Origin: Micractinium sp. NFX-FRZ
Lineage: Eukaryota > Chlorophyta > Trebouxiophyceae > Chlorellales > Chlorellaceae
Assembly: GCA_029339195.1 (NCBI GenBank)
Contig: JAPTJF010000417.1
Location: 1-55,775, forward strand
DNA length: 55,775 nt
Reading direction: 5' to 3'
The translations under genes and the position numbers were made by a program. This document shows positions 22,301 to 34,574 of the stretch, piece after piece. The first letter of the stretch is position 1; each line of letters starts with the position of its first letter. The notes below the pieces were generated by a model, which worked only from the letters and a program-made list of their open reading frames with translations, did not search any database and was not told the DNA's origin.

Positions 22301-24687
22301 GTGGGTGGGCAGGCGAGGGTCAGTGCACAGGGGGCGGGCGGGGGCGCGGCCTGCGACCAAGGGGCAGGCTGCAAGGTGAGCAGCAACAGTACTACAAGGC
22401 AAGCCGCAGACTGCTAAAGGCGTATCTTGTGCAAGCCCCCACCCCAACTGAGCCAGCCCAGCAGGAACTGCCTGAGACCACCTCAGCAACAGACAAGAAA
22501 GCAAGCTGCACACCAACGTGTATCGTGTGCCCCCCCTTCTCCCCCCACCCCCCACCACACCTGAGCCAGCCCAGCAGGAACTGGCTGGAGGCCACCTCGG
22601 CAACATTTAAAAAAAGCGAGCAACATACTGCTAAATAGTTATCTTGTGCAAGCGACCCCCCCCACCCCATTCCACCCCCACCCCACCTGAGCCAGCCCAG
22701 CAGGAACTGGCGCTTGAATGGGTTGGAGACCTCCAGGTACTCTTGCAGGGTGGGCACGAAGCGGGCGACGTCAAAGTCGTGCGACTCCGCCACAATGTCC
22801 TGCGGGGCGGGCGTGGTGGTGGCGGCGTCAGTGGGGGAGGGCAGGGACGAGAGGAGAGGAGTGGGTTGAACGAGGGTGGAGGAAGTGAAGAGGGCCACAG
22901 AGGAGCCAGCGCCGGTGGCGTGTGGCTCTGCCACAACGTGCCTCAAAAGCAAGCCAGGGTAATCTTGATTGGGACAGGCTGCGCTTTGGAGTGTTGCAGT
23001 GAGCCGTGGCAGACAGCCGGGTCAAAACACGTGCATAGGCAGCACAGAATTGCCACAGAATTGCCACAGCTCCCGCCACACCGCACAGCGACACCACGGC
23101 ACAGCACGGCGTGCAGCACAGCGTGCACTTGCTGCACACCCTGCACACATGAGTGCCCCCTTTTGCCAGGATGGAGGCCTCACTCTGCATGCACATCTGT
23201 CAGCAAACTTGAGTTGCTAATAGCAGATGACATATAAACGCCCCAACCACGCCCACCTTGACCAGGTTGTCCAGGAAGGAGGCCGCGTTCTGCACGTTTG
23301 TGTCGGCATCGCTGCACAGGCGGAAGAGGGCGTCAAAGACGTCGGGGAACACCGCCAGGAAGGAGTCACGGGTGCTCTTGGCCTGCGGGATGGGGGGCAG
23401 GACAGGGGGGGAGGGGGAGGCACAGCGGTGTGAATGGGAAGCGGAAGGGTTGAGGGGCAAGGGGGTGCAAGGGACTGCATTGCACTCTTGGTTCAGAAGT
23501 TCACGACACACAGCAGGCACAGCAGGCACAGCACAGCACAGCAGGCCCAGCACCTCACGCCCCGCGGCACATCGCACCACAGCGGGCACAGCACAGCATC
23601 GTGCCCGTCGCAGCACAGCACAGCAGGCGCAGCGGGGCCTCACCACATTCCACAGGCTTTCGATCGCATAGTACCGCACGCGGGCATCCTGGTCTGTGAA
23701 GGAGGCCAGTATGGGCGGCACCACCCGCTGCAGCAAGTCGGGCGGGCGGGGCGTGCCCGGCGGGCAGCCCGCAAGCGCCACGGCGGTGGCAGCCAGGCAC
23801 AGCAGGCCGCCCTTGCGGGCGTTGGACTGCGGGGCAAGGGGAGGGGGGAGCGATTGGGTCAGGCGGGGGAGCGCAGGGCAGGGGGCAGGTGGGCGGGGTG
23901 GCGGCAGGGTGGGCGAGGGAAGTTGAATTGCGGATGGGAGGTGGGGTGGGGTGAGGGGTGGGGTTCGTTGCGGTACGGGGAGGCAGTGGGAACACCGTCG
24001 GCGGCAGGGCCCGTCCCGCTGCATGGACCCAACTGGCGGATGCGATGGTTCCCTCGTCGATGCCAAGATGCGATGCTTGACATCGCAGTTGGCCACCCAC
24101 ACACTCAAGGCTGAGCAGGTGGCACGAATGCCCACCCTCCTGCCTGTGGTTGCGCTGGCTAGGGTTTGCATGCCAGACGCACACACAAACACCACACTCC
24201 GAGGCAAACTGGCGCACACAAACACACGCTCTTGGCCCAGGAGACGGCGGCTGCTGGCGTGCGTGCAGGCCAGGCCACACTTCACGCAGCTGTTGACCAG
24301 TCAGACACAGAAGAAGAGACGCGTGCTTACCGCCGATGAGGTGGCGTAAGAGCTGACTAGTGTGTCTATGACTTGTGACACAGCGGGTGCCTTGCCGGCA
24401 CTGGCCAGCTGCTTCACTAGCTGCTCCACTTCTAAGGCAGCCAGCTTGCGCTTCTCATACAGCTGCGGATGCAGGGGGGTGTGAGTGGTTGAAAGCACGG
24501 TGGGTGGAGAGCGCTGGGGCGAGCGCCGGGACGGGGCGGGCGGCTGAGGGCCCGCCGAGGGCAGCGGCGGTGGGGCGACAGGGCGTGGGGCGACAGGGCG
24601 CAGGGCAGCGGGGCGCGGTGATCGCATCTTGTTCCCAGTTACCTTGTCCGCGATGTACTTGGTCACGGAGGGTGGCAGCGGCGCCAT
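16344..24687 (-). CDS. VAC14: VAC14 homologue, scaffold of the PIKfyve/Fab1-Fig4 complex
   Basis: Eighteen exons: 24687-24643, 24462-24331, 23826-23644, 23382-23257, 22799-22687, 22247-22124, 21521-21400, 21011-20917, 20455-20275, 20174-20102, 19982-19936, 19875-19730, 19280-19156, 18744-18661, 18361-18284, 18073-17951, 17241-17038, 16751-16344. They give 802 aa, close to the animal protein (about 780). Landmarks of the family appear in order: DKLYEKRKLAALEVE, NARKGGLLCLAA, DQDARVRYYAIESLWNV, FKRQFLLGWL, then the C-terminal Fig4-binding region with DRVVTESLAVLA, EEEDTSFAAAMVQALNLILL, FALLFASW and LLRAVHGLLMLLPQ. VAC14 is a HEAT-repeat scaffold that holds the PI3P 5-kinase and Fig4 phosphatase on endosome/vacuole membranes to make PI(3,5)P2. 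Introns 8 and 13 are GC-AG. Exons 10-11 (20174-19936) are the least certain, supported by phase only. Seven or more introns carry exon-edge copies. Confidence 0.93.
16955..17036 (-). repeat. Donor-side copies of VAC14 exon 17 end
   Basis: After the true donor (exon end 17038) the text coding VHGLLMLLPQ returns twice in degraded form (VHALLVLLR, LHGLLVLLLQ), each within about 35-50 bp, and the last is again followed by GTGGGTGC. Confidence 0.75.
17285..17545 (-). repeat. Acceptor-side copies of VAC14 exon 17 start
   Basis: The true exon starts at 17241 (AYSLACELLAVMAQEPLS). Upstream copies begin near 17357 (AHRSACELLLAVMAQAPLS) and 17537 (AYSLACKLLLAVM). The 17357 copy keeps an AG before the exon text. 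Confidence 0.85.
17765..17850 (-). repeat. Donor-side copy of VAC14 exon 16
   Basis: Exon 16 (VFALLFASWS..., end 17951) is partly repeated about 185 bp downstream as VFLFASWRH followed by a diverged LALLA segment. Confidence 0.75.
18425..18478 (-). repeat. Acceptor-side ghost of VAC14 exon 15
   Basis: The segment reads AEDAYCFAATTVHALTLA, matching EEDTSFAAAMVQALNLI of the real exon that starts at 18361. The AG acceptor context is degraded. Confidence 0.6.
18535..18595 (-). repeat. Donor-side copy of VAC14 exon 14
   Basis: On the minus strand, GTGTAC...CTGTCCCGCC...GTGCTGC recurs about 110 bp downstream of the true exon 14 end at 18661, where the same words code VYRELSRLLQ and the donor. Confidence 0.7.
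19350..19378 (-). repeat. Acceptor-side copy of VAC14 exon 13
   Basis: CCGCCTGCAGACCGTGTGGT here duplicates the acceptor and first codons (DRVVT) of the exon starting at 19280, 91 bp upstream of it, with the AG intact. Confidence 0.8.
20515..20600 (-). repeat. Acceptor-side copy of VAC14 exon 9
   Basis: GAGATCAGCGCTGCCGCCCG (EISAAAR) occurs in the true exon (start 20455) and again about 130 bp upstream, where GACAG precedes it. Confidence 0.85.
21640..21735 (-). repeat. Acceptor-side copies of VAC14 exon 7
   Basis: The true exon starts at 21521 with EFLLEVQ. Two upstream ghosts start at 21644 (DFVLEIS, preceded by CTCCAG) and 21731 (ELLLAVQ, preceded by TTTTCAG). Both keep an AG. Alignment to VAC14 proteins shows that only one of the three belongs in the protein. 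Confidence 0.8.
22398..22689 (-). repeat. Donor-side copies of VAC14 exon 5
   Basis: The exon end (TTCCTGCTGGGCTGGCTCAG, donor after 22687) recurs with matching blocks at about 22563 and 22450, steps of 126 and 113 bp. The 22563 copy keeps CTCAG|GTGTGG; the 22450 copy reads CTCAG|TTGGGG and has lost its GT. Confidence 0.85.
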
Positions 24688-25371
24688 CGTGCGGGGCCGA
24701 CTGATGTTCGACAGGTTGTGCGCTGGGCGGGGCGAGCTGTCTCCGGTGCAAAAACAGAATCCTCGCCGCGAAGTGGTGCTGCCGACACAGCCCCGAATCG
24801 TGCACCAGACGCGATGCCAAATTGCTGCCACCGCCCCGCCGCCACCTCGGCGGGCAGTCAACACAGGGCATGTTGACATCAGAATGAACGCAGTATGGGA
24901 TCGTGGGCAGGCTCATGATACATGTCAGATTCTATAGCCACTCTGTATTGATTGTCAAATGCCTCACGTGCTGCTACCGCTGGATGGCAGCGTGTCTGGC
25001 ACGGCACTGCACTCTCCCGCCTGCTCCCCGCCCGGCGCCATCGCCGCTGCACTCTTGGGCATGGGCCAGCATTCGGCGGTGCTGCCCTTGCAGTGGATCC
25101 TGGTGTACATGTATGGGCTTATTAAACCGTCGACTGCGCACCAGCTGCCTATCACAATGGGAGGGGCAGGGCGGGACGGTTACCGGCCTGGTTGCGAACT
25201 GGGATGAGTTGTCAAGGTGGGATGGGCGGGCGCGGCGGCTTGGCGGCCCAATGGGACAAGGCTGTGGGAAGATGGGACGGCTCAGTGGGACCGGGGATGA
25301 GGTTAGCGCCTCCTCATTGAACCATCCCGTGGAAACCCGGGGCTTCTTTTGGCAGTGAATTTGTAATCCTG
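24688..25371. promoter_or_regulatory. VAC14 upstream region and GT90-A 3' flank
   Basis: VAC14 starts at 24687 and GT90-A stops at 25372-25374, both on the minus strand. I see no gene here. The AT content rises at about 24890-24960, which is compatible with promoter sequence. Confidence 0.45.
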
Positions 25372-28300
25372 TCACACAGTCGTCAAGGGGGGCTCGCCAA
25401 AGTGTGACAGTTCCTCCTCCACCCGCACCGCCCTCTTGTAATCTGACGGCTGCTTGTGGAAGCGGTAAAATCCAGCCAGCTCCTCAAACAAAACCTGTGG
25501 CAGTGCGGGGAGCGGAAGGGCGGGGCCAAGTGGAGGGTTTGAGGTAGTGGGTGACAGGCAGCCCAGCTAGCTTGCCCCGCTAGGGTTTCCATCTGGGTGG
25601 CATGGAGGGAGGGGGGCATGGGTGGCATGGGTGGCAGGCGGGCAGGGCAGACCCCAAGGCAAGGCGCGCCCCCTCAGCAGTAGCAGCAGTAGCAGCAGCT
25701 CGCACACACGGCGCTGGCAAAAGAGCCGCCCCCGCGCCCCGCCACCCCCCTACCTTGATGTAGCACTGCCGCCCCTCGTCCGTCAGGTGGCTGCGCGCAA
25801 AGTGCTTGGCGTTGCGCCCAATGGTGCGCGCCACCCCGTCGTTCTGGCGCAGCCAGCGGATGACGTGGCTGACCTCGTCGGGGGCGTTCCAACGCACCGG
25901 GATGTAGTGCACTGCAGCGGGGGAAAGGGAGGGGGGCATGTTTTGTTGGCTAGCCACTACATTGTCCTGCCTCAGCCAACAAAAACGTGGCTGTCCACCA
26001 GTGGACATTCACCGCACCAGGAACCGGAGAAGCCATGCAGTGCCTGCTTGCATCGTGCTGCGGTGCCCCGTGCCCCGTCTCCCCGCCGGCCGCACCTCCC
26101 CTGGCACTGCGGTGGCAGCGGCGGCAGCAGCAGCAGCGCCCTCCCGCCCGCCTTCCTGCCAAGCTCACCCCAGGCCTGCAGTGCGGGAAAGAACCAGAGG
26201 TGCTCCAACGAGTGATCCTTGAGGATGGTCCAACCTGGGGGGGATCCGGGGGGCGGGTGCAGGGTGCAGGGTCAGGGTCAGGGTGCAGGGTGCAGGAGGG
26301 GATCAGGCAGCGGGGCAGGCAGGGGCAGGAAGAGGAGCGGGAGTCGCAACCTGCAGGGCGCAGTGGTGCTCGCCAACATCTGCCCGCGTGCCGCCTGCCA
26401 TACGCCTCCCCCTAGCCGCAGCACCAGTGACAGCCCGCACCACCACGCAGCACGCCTCCCAGCAGCGCGTGGCAGCGGGCCTGCAGCCCGGCACCTTGGC
26501 CAGATCACCGGAGCATCTTACACAACAACACGCCACACCCCCCCGCCCTCCCATTGCGCACCTCCCCCCAGCAGCTTGTAGAGGCGGGTCGATGGCCCAT
26601 TGCCGTCGGTGTCCAAAGCATACTTCCAGCGCCGCTGGTCGGACAGCTTGATGGGGTCCCCCTTTGGGTTCTCAGAGTTGCGGCAGTTGATGCAGGCAAC
26701 GTCCAGCGTGTCGGTCGAGTTTTTGGCCAGGTCGACGTAGAATTCGCGGGGGCACTGCAGGGGGAGTGCAGCGGGCACAGCGGGCGCAGAACAGGCGGCA
26801 TCCTTTTAGTGCTGCTGCTGCTGCTGGCAGCCAGGTGTCACGTGCAACTGCAAAGTATGCCTAAGGAGCACACAAACGGCGGATGGAAAGCAGTAGATTG
26901 CCAGCCTTGCTGGGGGGCGGGGCAGAGCGACGTGCGGCTGGCGGCTGCACACAGGCAGACCCCGGCGCTGCATTTAGGGGTGACAGGGACACGGAGCAGG
27001 GAGTGCGTGCTGCATTGCACTGCTGCCCTGCGCTGCGGCTCTGCGCTGCTGCCCAGCACAGCGCTGCCATGGGCAGATGCAAAGGCCTAGCCCCCACCCC
27101 TCCCCCCAAACCCACTGCCGCCACTGCCGTCACTGCAGGCTCACCCCCATATCTCGCCCAAACCGGTCCTTCCCCTGCTGTGCCGGTGAGTTACACCAGC
27201 CGAGGTACCTAGGGGCGGTGGAAGGGTGGAGGGCACAGCAGGCTCAGCAGGCTCAGCAGGGAGATGGCACAGCAGGCGCAGCAGGCACGCCAGGGAGGGG
27301 GCGGACAACAGGAGGTAGACAGCCTCGCAAGGGCACCAGAACGAGCAAGTAAACCATGGTCAACACGGGCAGCTGCGAGATGTGCAACCTGGGGGCTGCG
27401 GGCTGGAGAATGTTCGGCACAGTTGGTCGCTACGCACCCTTGATGCAGCTGCCCCGGAGGTTGCACAGGGCCACCCACACCTGCGCAGAGCGCCAATCAT
27501 GCACAGCTGCAGGGCACAACCTGCTCAGGCTGCCAAGGCCACACGCAGTCTGATCACCACGCTTGCAATAGGGATGCAATTGAAGGAGTGCAGAGGTGGG
27601 GGGCGATAGTGCCATCAGCCATCAGCCGCGCCCCACCCTCACCCCACATTGCCACCCACTCTCACAGGACTCCACCCCCCCACACACACACACGCCCCCA
27701 CCCACCCACCGCGCTATCGCCTTGTCGATCTTCCCCTCCCAGGGGAAGGGGTCCTCCTCCCGCACCCACTTGTCCAGTTGCTGCATGGGAGGGGGTGCGG
27801 TGGGGGGGGGGGGGGGGCGTGCAGGGTGGAGGGTGAGGGGTGTGCGACCTGGGCGCAGGCAACCTGCATGCACACCACATCCCTGCCAGGTGTGCAGAAG
27901 AAGGAGTTACAGCCCACAGGCAGGGGGGTCGGGGAGTCAACAGGAAGGTAAGCCAAGGGCAGCGGTCAGGCAGGTGTGCCCACACCTGCGGGGGCTGGCG
28001 AGGCACGAGGGCAGGAGGGAGCAGGCAGATGGCAGGCGCGCGCCCCGGCATGTGCAGTGCATCCACCCAGCAGCCGCGGGCCCCGGGGGCGGACAGGACG
28101 GATGTGCACAGATCTCGCACGCACGCGCAGTGCCGCCACACTGCCACAATGCACAGCGGAGCCCACATATCATGCCAGCCCACATGCCAGTGGCATTAAC
28201 GCCCAACAAGCTCAACGCACTACCCCTGCCTTGCCCCAGACGGCCCACCATTGCTGGCATGGACTGGCACAGTGAGCAAGCACACTCACGCACGTGCTGT

Positions 28301-30394
28301 TCGAGGTACTGCCCTCCCCACCTCGGCCTCACTCACATACTCGACCCAATGCCCCTCCGGTATCAGCAGGTCGAACTGCGTGCGCCGCTTGGCAATGCTC
28401 AGCCCCGGGCACAGGCTGCCGTCCTCTAGGGGACCGTCCACAAACCCGTTGTCTCGCAGAGCCATCACAAACTCCATGTCGGGCAGGCCCCACCTGCAGA
28501 CATTAGAACATGCGTGATCAAGGTTACATGATCAAGGTTACATGTACACCAAAGCAAGCGAGCCTGCGGAAGCAAGCGAAACAAAGCGACCCCCACACGT
28601 CTGTCTGCACTGCGCTGTGCACACGTCTCCCTCACACACACGCTCCAGAGGGGGATTGGTTCAGCAGAGGGGGGGTGGTTCAGCCGGGGCTGCCGCCCCC
28701 CACACCCACCCACGTGATGGCCACTTCACCAGACACTGGCCTGTGCCTGCCCCGCTGAATGCAGGTTTGAACGTGAGCCATAAAAAGGGACGCCCACCCC
28801 TCCCGTCCGCTTGCCGGCCAGCCTTCCGCTGCCCAAACAATGGCGCCTGCACACTCGAAGACACATGCAAAGTATGCTGCATTACAAGTCGCACCAGCAA
28901 GCGCCACTCACTTATTTGCCACCTCCACGATGCCCATGACCTGCCACCAGTGCTGCCCCGACATGATCGCCTTATCCGTGTGGTTGCGGAAGGTCCAGGG
29001 GTCATCCAGTGTGTACAGCTGGCTGTTGTGCAGCAGCATGCGGCGGATGTAGCCAGCTGCCATGCCCTCCCTGCAGGGAGGAGGTGGCTGTGTGGGTTGC
29101 CAGTGGAATGTAAGCAGCAGCATGCACCGACATGCCCCGAGCGGTGCCTGCCGCCAAGCACTCCCTGCGGGGTGGTGCATGACACGAGCAACCCAAATGT
29201 AAGAACCACATGTTGTTTGTGGGGCCATGCCACACACTGCCCGCCCAGCTTCACTCACTCTGTGCCATTGCCGTAGGGCAAGTGTGCGCACGCCTTCCCA
29301 AGGTCTGCAGGAGGTGCTTGTGCAGGGGCAGGGGTCGGGGGCTTGGGAGGGGCACATGCACAAGGCCCCAGGCGGGACAGCAAGAATATAGTGAGGTGGA
29401 ATAACAGGCGGGGCAGCAGGCATGCAGACGAGCGGGTCGGCACGCCCCGTGCACCCCACTTGCACCCTGCCGCATCCGCCATGCAATCCAATTGCTGTCC
29501 CCCAGCCACGCGGTCACCCACCCACCCCGCTCCTCGATGCCCCCCGGCTTGAGCGTCATAAATGCTGCCAGGTCAGCATAGATGCCGCCATACAGCACCG
29601 TGTGCTTCTCGCACTCGGGGGGCAGCTGGTAGCGGGTGGGGGGCAGCATGGGCAGCGTGCCGCCGTAGCCGCCGCCCCCGCCGCCCATGGCCGCCGACGC
29701 CTGCTGCTGCTGCTGCTGCTTCCCCTGCTGCTGCTGCTGCTCCTTCTGCTGTTGTTGTCTTAGCGCCTCCACCTCCCTCGTACTCTCTTCCAGCTGCTGC
29801 ATCAGCTTTGGGAGCTGCTCCAACAACTCCGCTAGCTGCTGCTGCTGCTGCTGCTGCTGCACCGCTGGGCCGACAGACTCTGCATCGTCAGCGCCCGCCC
29901 TGCACCGTCGGCAAATTGTGGCAGCAGCGGGCACAGTGTGTCAACGTACTGTGATTTGCTGCTGCAGGAGCATAGCAGCAGCACAGGGTGTGCACGTCAT
30001 GGCACCCGCAGGCCCGCCAGCCGCCGGCACCAGGTGCTGAACTCGAGACCTACCCAGCCCTCCCGCAGCTGGGGCAGTCACAGAGTTGTGTGGCTGAGGG
30101 TCCAAACGGACCGTCAAACATTGTGAACTGCAGGGGACGCGACCACGGTAGATATGAACATGTGAAACTGGAGGGCTGGGAGCAGTGGCGGCAGGCGGCG
30201 GCCAACGGAAGCTACAAGTCCAGCAGCGGCGGCGGCGGCGGCGGCGGCGTTGGGCACCCCATGCGATACCAGCACTCGGAGCACTCGCCACCTTTGCCGG
30301 CACTTACGGAGAGCGCTATCGCGGCTACCACCAGCACGCCAGCTGCAAGCGTGCGCTTGTCTATGGGGCGCCTCGCTGCGTCTGTCCGCGCCAT
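25372..30394 (-). CDS. GT90/CAP10-domain glycosyltransferase, tandem copy A
   Basis: Twelve exons: 30394-30308, 30127-30054, 29899-29526, 29304-29259, 29070-28912, 28493-28337, 27780-27710, 27208-27145, 26754-26562, 26234-26169, 25911-25754, 25494-25372; 523 aa. A short basic N-terminus and one membrane segment (residues 17-29) suggest a type II Golgi/ER protein. A Gln-rich coiled-coil stem follows. Residues about 247-495 match the CAP10/GT90 domain: LPDMEFVMALRDNG, KIDKAIARWRYLGW, RRWKYALDTDG, STRLYKLLGGGWTILKD, AWVHYIPVRWNAPDEV and NAKHFARSHL. Family members (Rumi/POGLUT, fungal Cap1, plant DUF821) transfer glucose or xylose to proteins or glycans; the acceptor here is unknown. Exon 8 has diverged from copy B and is four codons shorter (RYLGWCNSP instead of RYTGFCPHW). 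All splice phases match copy B. Confidence 0.88.
29700..29860 (-). repeat. CAG-rich coding repeats (polyQ stem) of GT90-A
   Basis: CTG/CAG runs encode Gln tracts around a predicted coiled coil (LAELLEQLPKLMQQLEEST) between membrane anchor and CAP10 domain. The paralogue has a longer equivalent, and the difference in exon 3 length (374 versus 455 nt) lies here. Confidence 0.85.
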
Positions 30395-31147
30395 GTGTTT
30401 TTTTTTGTCAGGTGCGACAAGGGGATCTATTTGTGGCACTAGCTTGTGCCGGAAACTGGAAACCCTCCATACCACCTTTGTGGACGGTACTTGCAGTGGG
30501 GGGTACCATGTGATACCCCACCCTCATTCCACCTCAAATCAGCCATGCGGAGCGCGGGAGTTGATCAGGGAAGCGTGCTGGGGCCGCCGGAAGCCTGCTG
30601 CTGATCGTTGGGGCAAGGGGCCCCGGCGGCAGCGCCGCCGCCGTGCATCGCGACCGCAAAGGCGGCTGAGCTGTCCCCAACACATTGTGGTCATGGGGGC
30701 TGCACCATGCCAGCTGTGACCATTTGTCCCCACTTGGCCACTAGTTGAACCGCATGGCCCCATGGAGGGATCAAACAGTTGTGCCCTGCTGACCCTCAGT
30801 TACCATGTGTAGATAGGTGTGTGGTGCACCCGGGGCATGCCATGGGCGGCGGCGGCGGCGGCGGCGGGTGCCCGAGCCAGTGGGTCGGTTCGCACACCAG
30901 CAGCTGGCATGTGGCCTTTATGTGCCAACGGCACAACTGTTGCCCTCCTTCATCACCAGATATACCGTAGGTTTCCCGTCCTCTTTGCAAGCTACGGCAG
31001 CTCTTCATGTGCCGGCGCCGCCCGCACACTGCACCGGCAAATTAAACCTCCCTGCCCTTCACCTCCCAGGAACCACCTCCAGGTTGCGTATTTCGGTGCT
31101 CTACAGAGCCCTCTTGTTTGCAATGTTGCCTCACACACAGTGCCACG
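30395..31147. promoter_or_regulatory. Spacer between the two GT90 copies
   Basis: This 753-bp stretch must hold the promoter of copy A and the 3' flank of copy B. It contains two GCG/GGC trinucleotide runs, one inside intron 1 at 30220-30250 just outside this stretch and one at 30843-30866. No gene is visible. Confidence 0.5.
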
Positions 31148-34100
31148 TCACACAGTCGTCAGTTGGGGCTCGTGGAAGTGCGCCAGTTCCTCCTCCACCC
31201 GCACCGCCCGCTTGTAATCTGAGGGCTGCTTGCGGAAGCGGTACAGCCCAGCCAGCTCCTCGAACAAAACCTGCGAGGGCGCGCACAGCATTGATCAAGA
31301 TGCCAGCTCACAACCAGCCGAGTGGGGTGCTTGAGCGAGGTGTGCCGCCCAGCCAGCCCCTCAGACAACACTAGAGGGGTGGCAGGGCAGACCCAAGGCA
31401 AGCACACACACCAAACCCCTCACACCCCTCACACACACATATCAGCAGCAGGGCAGCAGCAGATGTGCTGCTGCTCTCACATAGCATGAGTGAGCATAGC
31501 ATGACAGCTGCCCCGCAGGCATCAGCCCGCCCCGGTCCGCATGCCTTGACGCAGCACTGCCTCCCAGCGTCGTTTGTGTGTCTGCGCACAACACAGGCTT
31601 AGCCCTAAAACCGCCAAGAGCTGACCTGTCGAATCATACCTACCTTGATGTAGCACTGCCGCCCCTCGTCCGTCAGGTGGCTGCGCGCAAAGTGCTTGGC
31701 GTTGCGCCCAATGGTGCGCGCCACCCCGTCGTTCTGGCGCAGCCAGCGGATGACGTGGCTGACTTCGTCGGGGGCGTTCCAGCGCACAGGGATGTAGTGC
31801 ACTGCAGGGGGCGGAGAGGGAGGGGAGGGAATGGATGGGATGTTTTTTGTGAACTTGAATGGTTTGTCGCGCCTGGGGCTTCTGGCGCACGGAGTGCAGC
31901 ACCGAGCAGCAGCCAGTGCACGGGTGGGTTGTGGGGTGCAGGTAGGCAAGTGCGAGAGTGGAGCAGGGCATTTATCCGTAGTGTTGGCTGTGGCGCACTG
32001 GCTGTGGCAGCACTGGCATGCGCTGCACAGGTGGAACAGGCTGCCACCACGCGTCACGTGCTGCCGCGGCCCCCGCTCTGCCTCCCCGCCTGCTGCCCCA
32101 CCTCTGCACAGCAGCAGCTGCAGCAGCAGCACCCTCCTGCCCGCCCGCCCGCCCCGCTCACCCCAGGGCTGCAGTGCCGGGAAGAACCAGAGGTGCTCTT
32201 TTGAGTAGTCCTTGAGGATGGTCCAACCTGGGGGGCAGGGGCAGGGTGCAGGAGGCAGGAGGGGTCAGGAAAGGGGGTAGGTGGGTTGGCAGGTGCGGGG
32301 CTAGGCGGTGCTCACCAATCGGTGCCCGCCTGCCTCCCCCAGCCCCTCCTCCGCCCGCCTGCCACCCTGTGCCTCACCTCCCACCAACAGGTGACAGCGC
32401 CCCCGCAGCCGGGCACCATGGCAAGTCCACCAAAACAAAACACAGCAACAGGGGCCCCCCATTGCGTACCTCCCCCCAGCAACTTGTAGAAGCGCAGCGC
32501 GGGCCCCCATCCGTCGGTGTCCAAAGCATACTTCCAGCGCCGCTGGTCCGACAATCTAATGGGGTCTCCCATTCGCTTATTAGAGTTGGGGCAGTTGACG
32601 CAGGCGACGTCCAAGGTGTCGTTTGAGGTTTTCGCCAGGTCGACGTAGAAGTGGCGGGGGCACTGCGGGGGGGAGTGCAGCGGGCACAGCAGGCGCAGCA
32701 GGCATCGCGTAAGCAGACAGGCGGCAGCTTCAAGGCCTTGGGGCTGGTGGCGGCCAGGAGGTGGTCAAAGTTGAAGGGACACTGCAGCGGGAGGACGGCC
32801 TCAGGTCGCACGCCTCACCGAGAACCGGAAAGAGCAAGTAGGTGCCAGGGATTGACAAGGTTTGAAGCACGAGATGTCCCACTGGGAGCTGCGGGCTGGA
32901 CACACCAAGCTACAGCTGCAAGCAAGATGCGTGCGGTGGCGGCTGCACACGCGCATGCCCCGGCATTGCAATATTTAAATTGAATACGGACGTTGAAAAT
33001 CCTGATCCTGAATATACTGCTGCTCTGAACAGCGCTGCTCTGGACTGCCCCGGGACCTTTCACCCGCCCCCCTCTCCCCCACCTCTCCCCCCAGCCCACT
33101 GCCCACCGCCACCACTGCAGGCTCACCCCAATCTCTCGCCCAAACCGGTCCTGCCGCTGCTCCGGCGGGAGGTCGCTCCAGTGGGGGCAGAAACCGGTGT
33201 ACCTGCAGGCAGGGGAAGGGCACAGCGGGCACAGCAGGCTCAGCAGGGGGACGGCAAAGCACGCACAGCAGGCTCAGCAGGTGCTGCGACCTCAGCAGGC
33301 GATTGCAAGCAGGTACAGGGGGGAGCCACTCCGTGGGGGCAGAAGCCGGTGTGCCCGCGGGCAGGGGAAGGGCACAGCAGGCACAGCAGGCACAGCAGGG
33401 AGGCAGTCCCGCCCAGACCCCGCCCTGACCCCACGCTTCCAGCCACCCTCCCCAGGCCTCCACCCCACCCGCCCACCCACCCACCGCGCTATCGCCTTTT
33501 CGACCTTCCCCTCCCAAGGGAAGGGGTCCTCCTCCTGCACCCACTTGTCCAGTTGCTGCGTGGGAGGGGGTGCGGTGGGGGGGGGCCACGCGGGGTGTTG
33601 CCAGCAAGGCCTGACCAGGGTTGCGACCTGCATGCACCCCACCTCCCCACCTGCAGGCACAATACCATCCCGCCAGGTGTGCACGCAGCAGCAGCGGCAG
33701 ACGGCGTCCCAGGCAAAAAGGCAAGGGGGGAAAAACGGAGGCCACAACTTACAGGCCACAGTCACACATGATGCCACCCACACACATGTCCTACCCCACT
33801 GCCCGCACCAGAGCCGCTATCAATCACACCTTCAGCCCGCTGCCCTCGCACCCACCCGCCCCCTCACTCACATACTCGACCCACTGCCCCTCGGGTATGA
33901 GCAGGTCAAACTGCGTGCGCTGCTTGGCGGTGCTGATGCCCGGGCACAGGCTGCCGTCGTCCAGGGGACCGCCCACAAACCCGTTGTCTGACATGGCCAT
34001 CACGAATTCCATGTCAGGCAGGCCCCATCTGCAAACAATGAATGCTGTGCGACGCACGTCAGCAACAAGAAGCCAGCTGCCATGTTGTACCAGCTGCCAG

Positions 34101-34496
34101 CTTGCAACCTTTGAAGCTGCAGCCTGAAGCTCGCTGCCGGGGTGTCCATCCCAGCCTGCACATCAAACACAACCCTATGTCACACCCACTCATCCACCTC
34201 ACTTTTTTGCCACCTCCACGATGCCCATGACCTGCCACCAGTGCTGCCCCGACATGTCTGCCTTATTCGTGTGGTTGCGGAAGGTCCAGGGGTCGTCCAG
34301 TGTGTACAGCTGGCTGTTGTGCAGCAGCATGCGGCGGATGTTGCCCACCGTCATGCCCTCCCTGCAGGGAGGAGGTGGTGCGCATGAATGGGCCGCAAAC
34401 GTGCGTGCAGAAGGAATCGGGCTGCCAGTCATCCTGCTCCCGTTGCAGGAGGAGGCGTGGGCCGGGAGGGATGCATACATGGGGCAGGGGGGACGC

Positions 34497-34574
<78 letters not shown>

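Noticed and set aside
26283..27352. Several 90-180-residue plus-strand open frames across GT90-A introns
   Set aside because: They are antisense to the CAP10 exons and to GCAGCA-rich intron repeats; no independent support.
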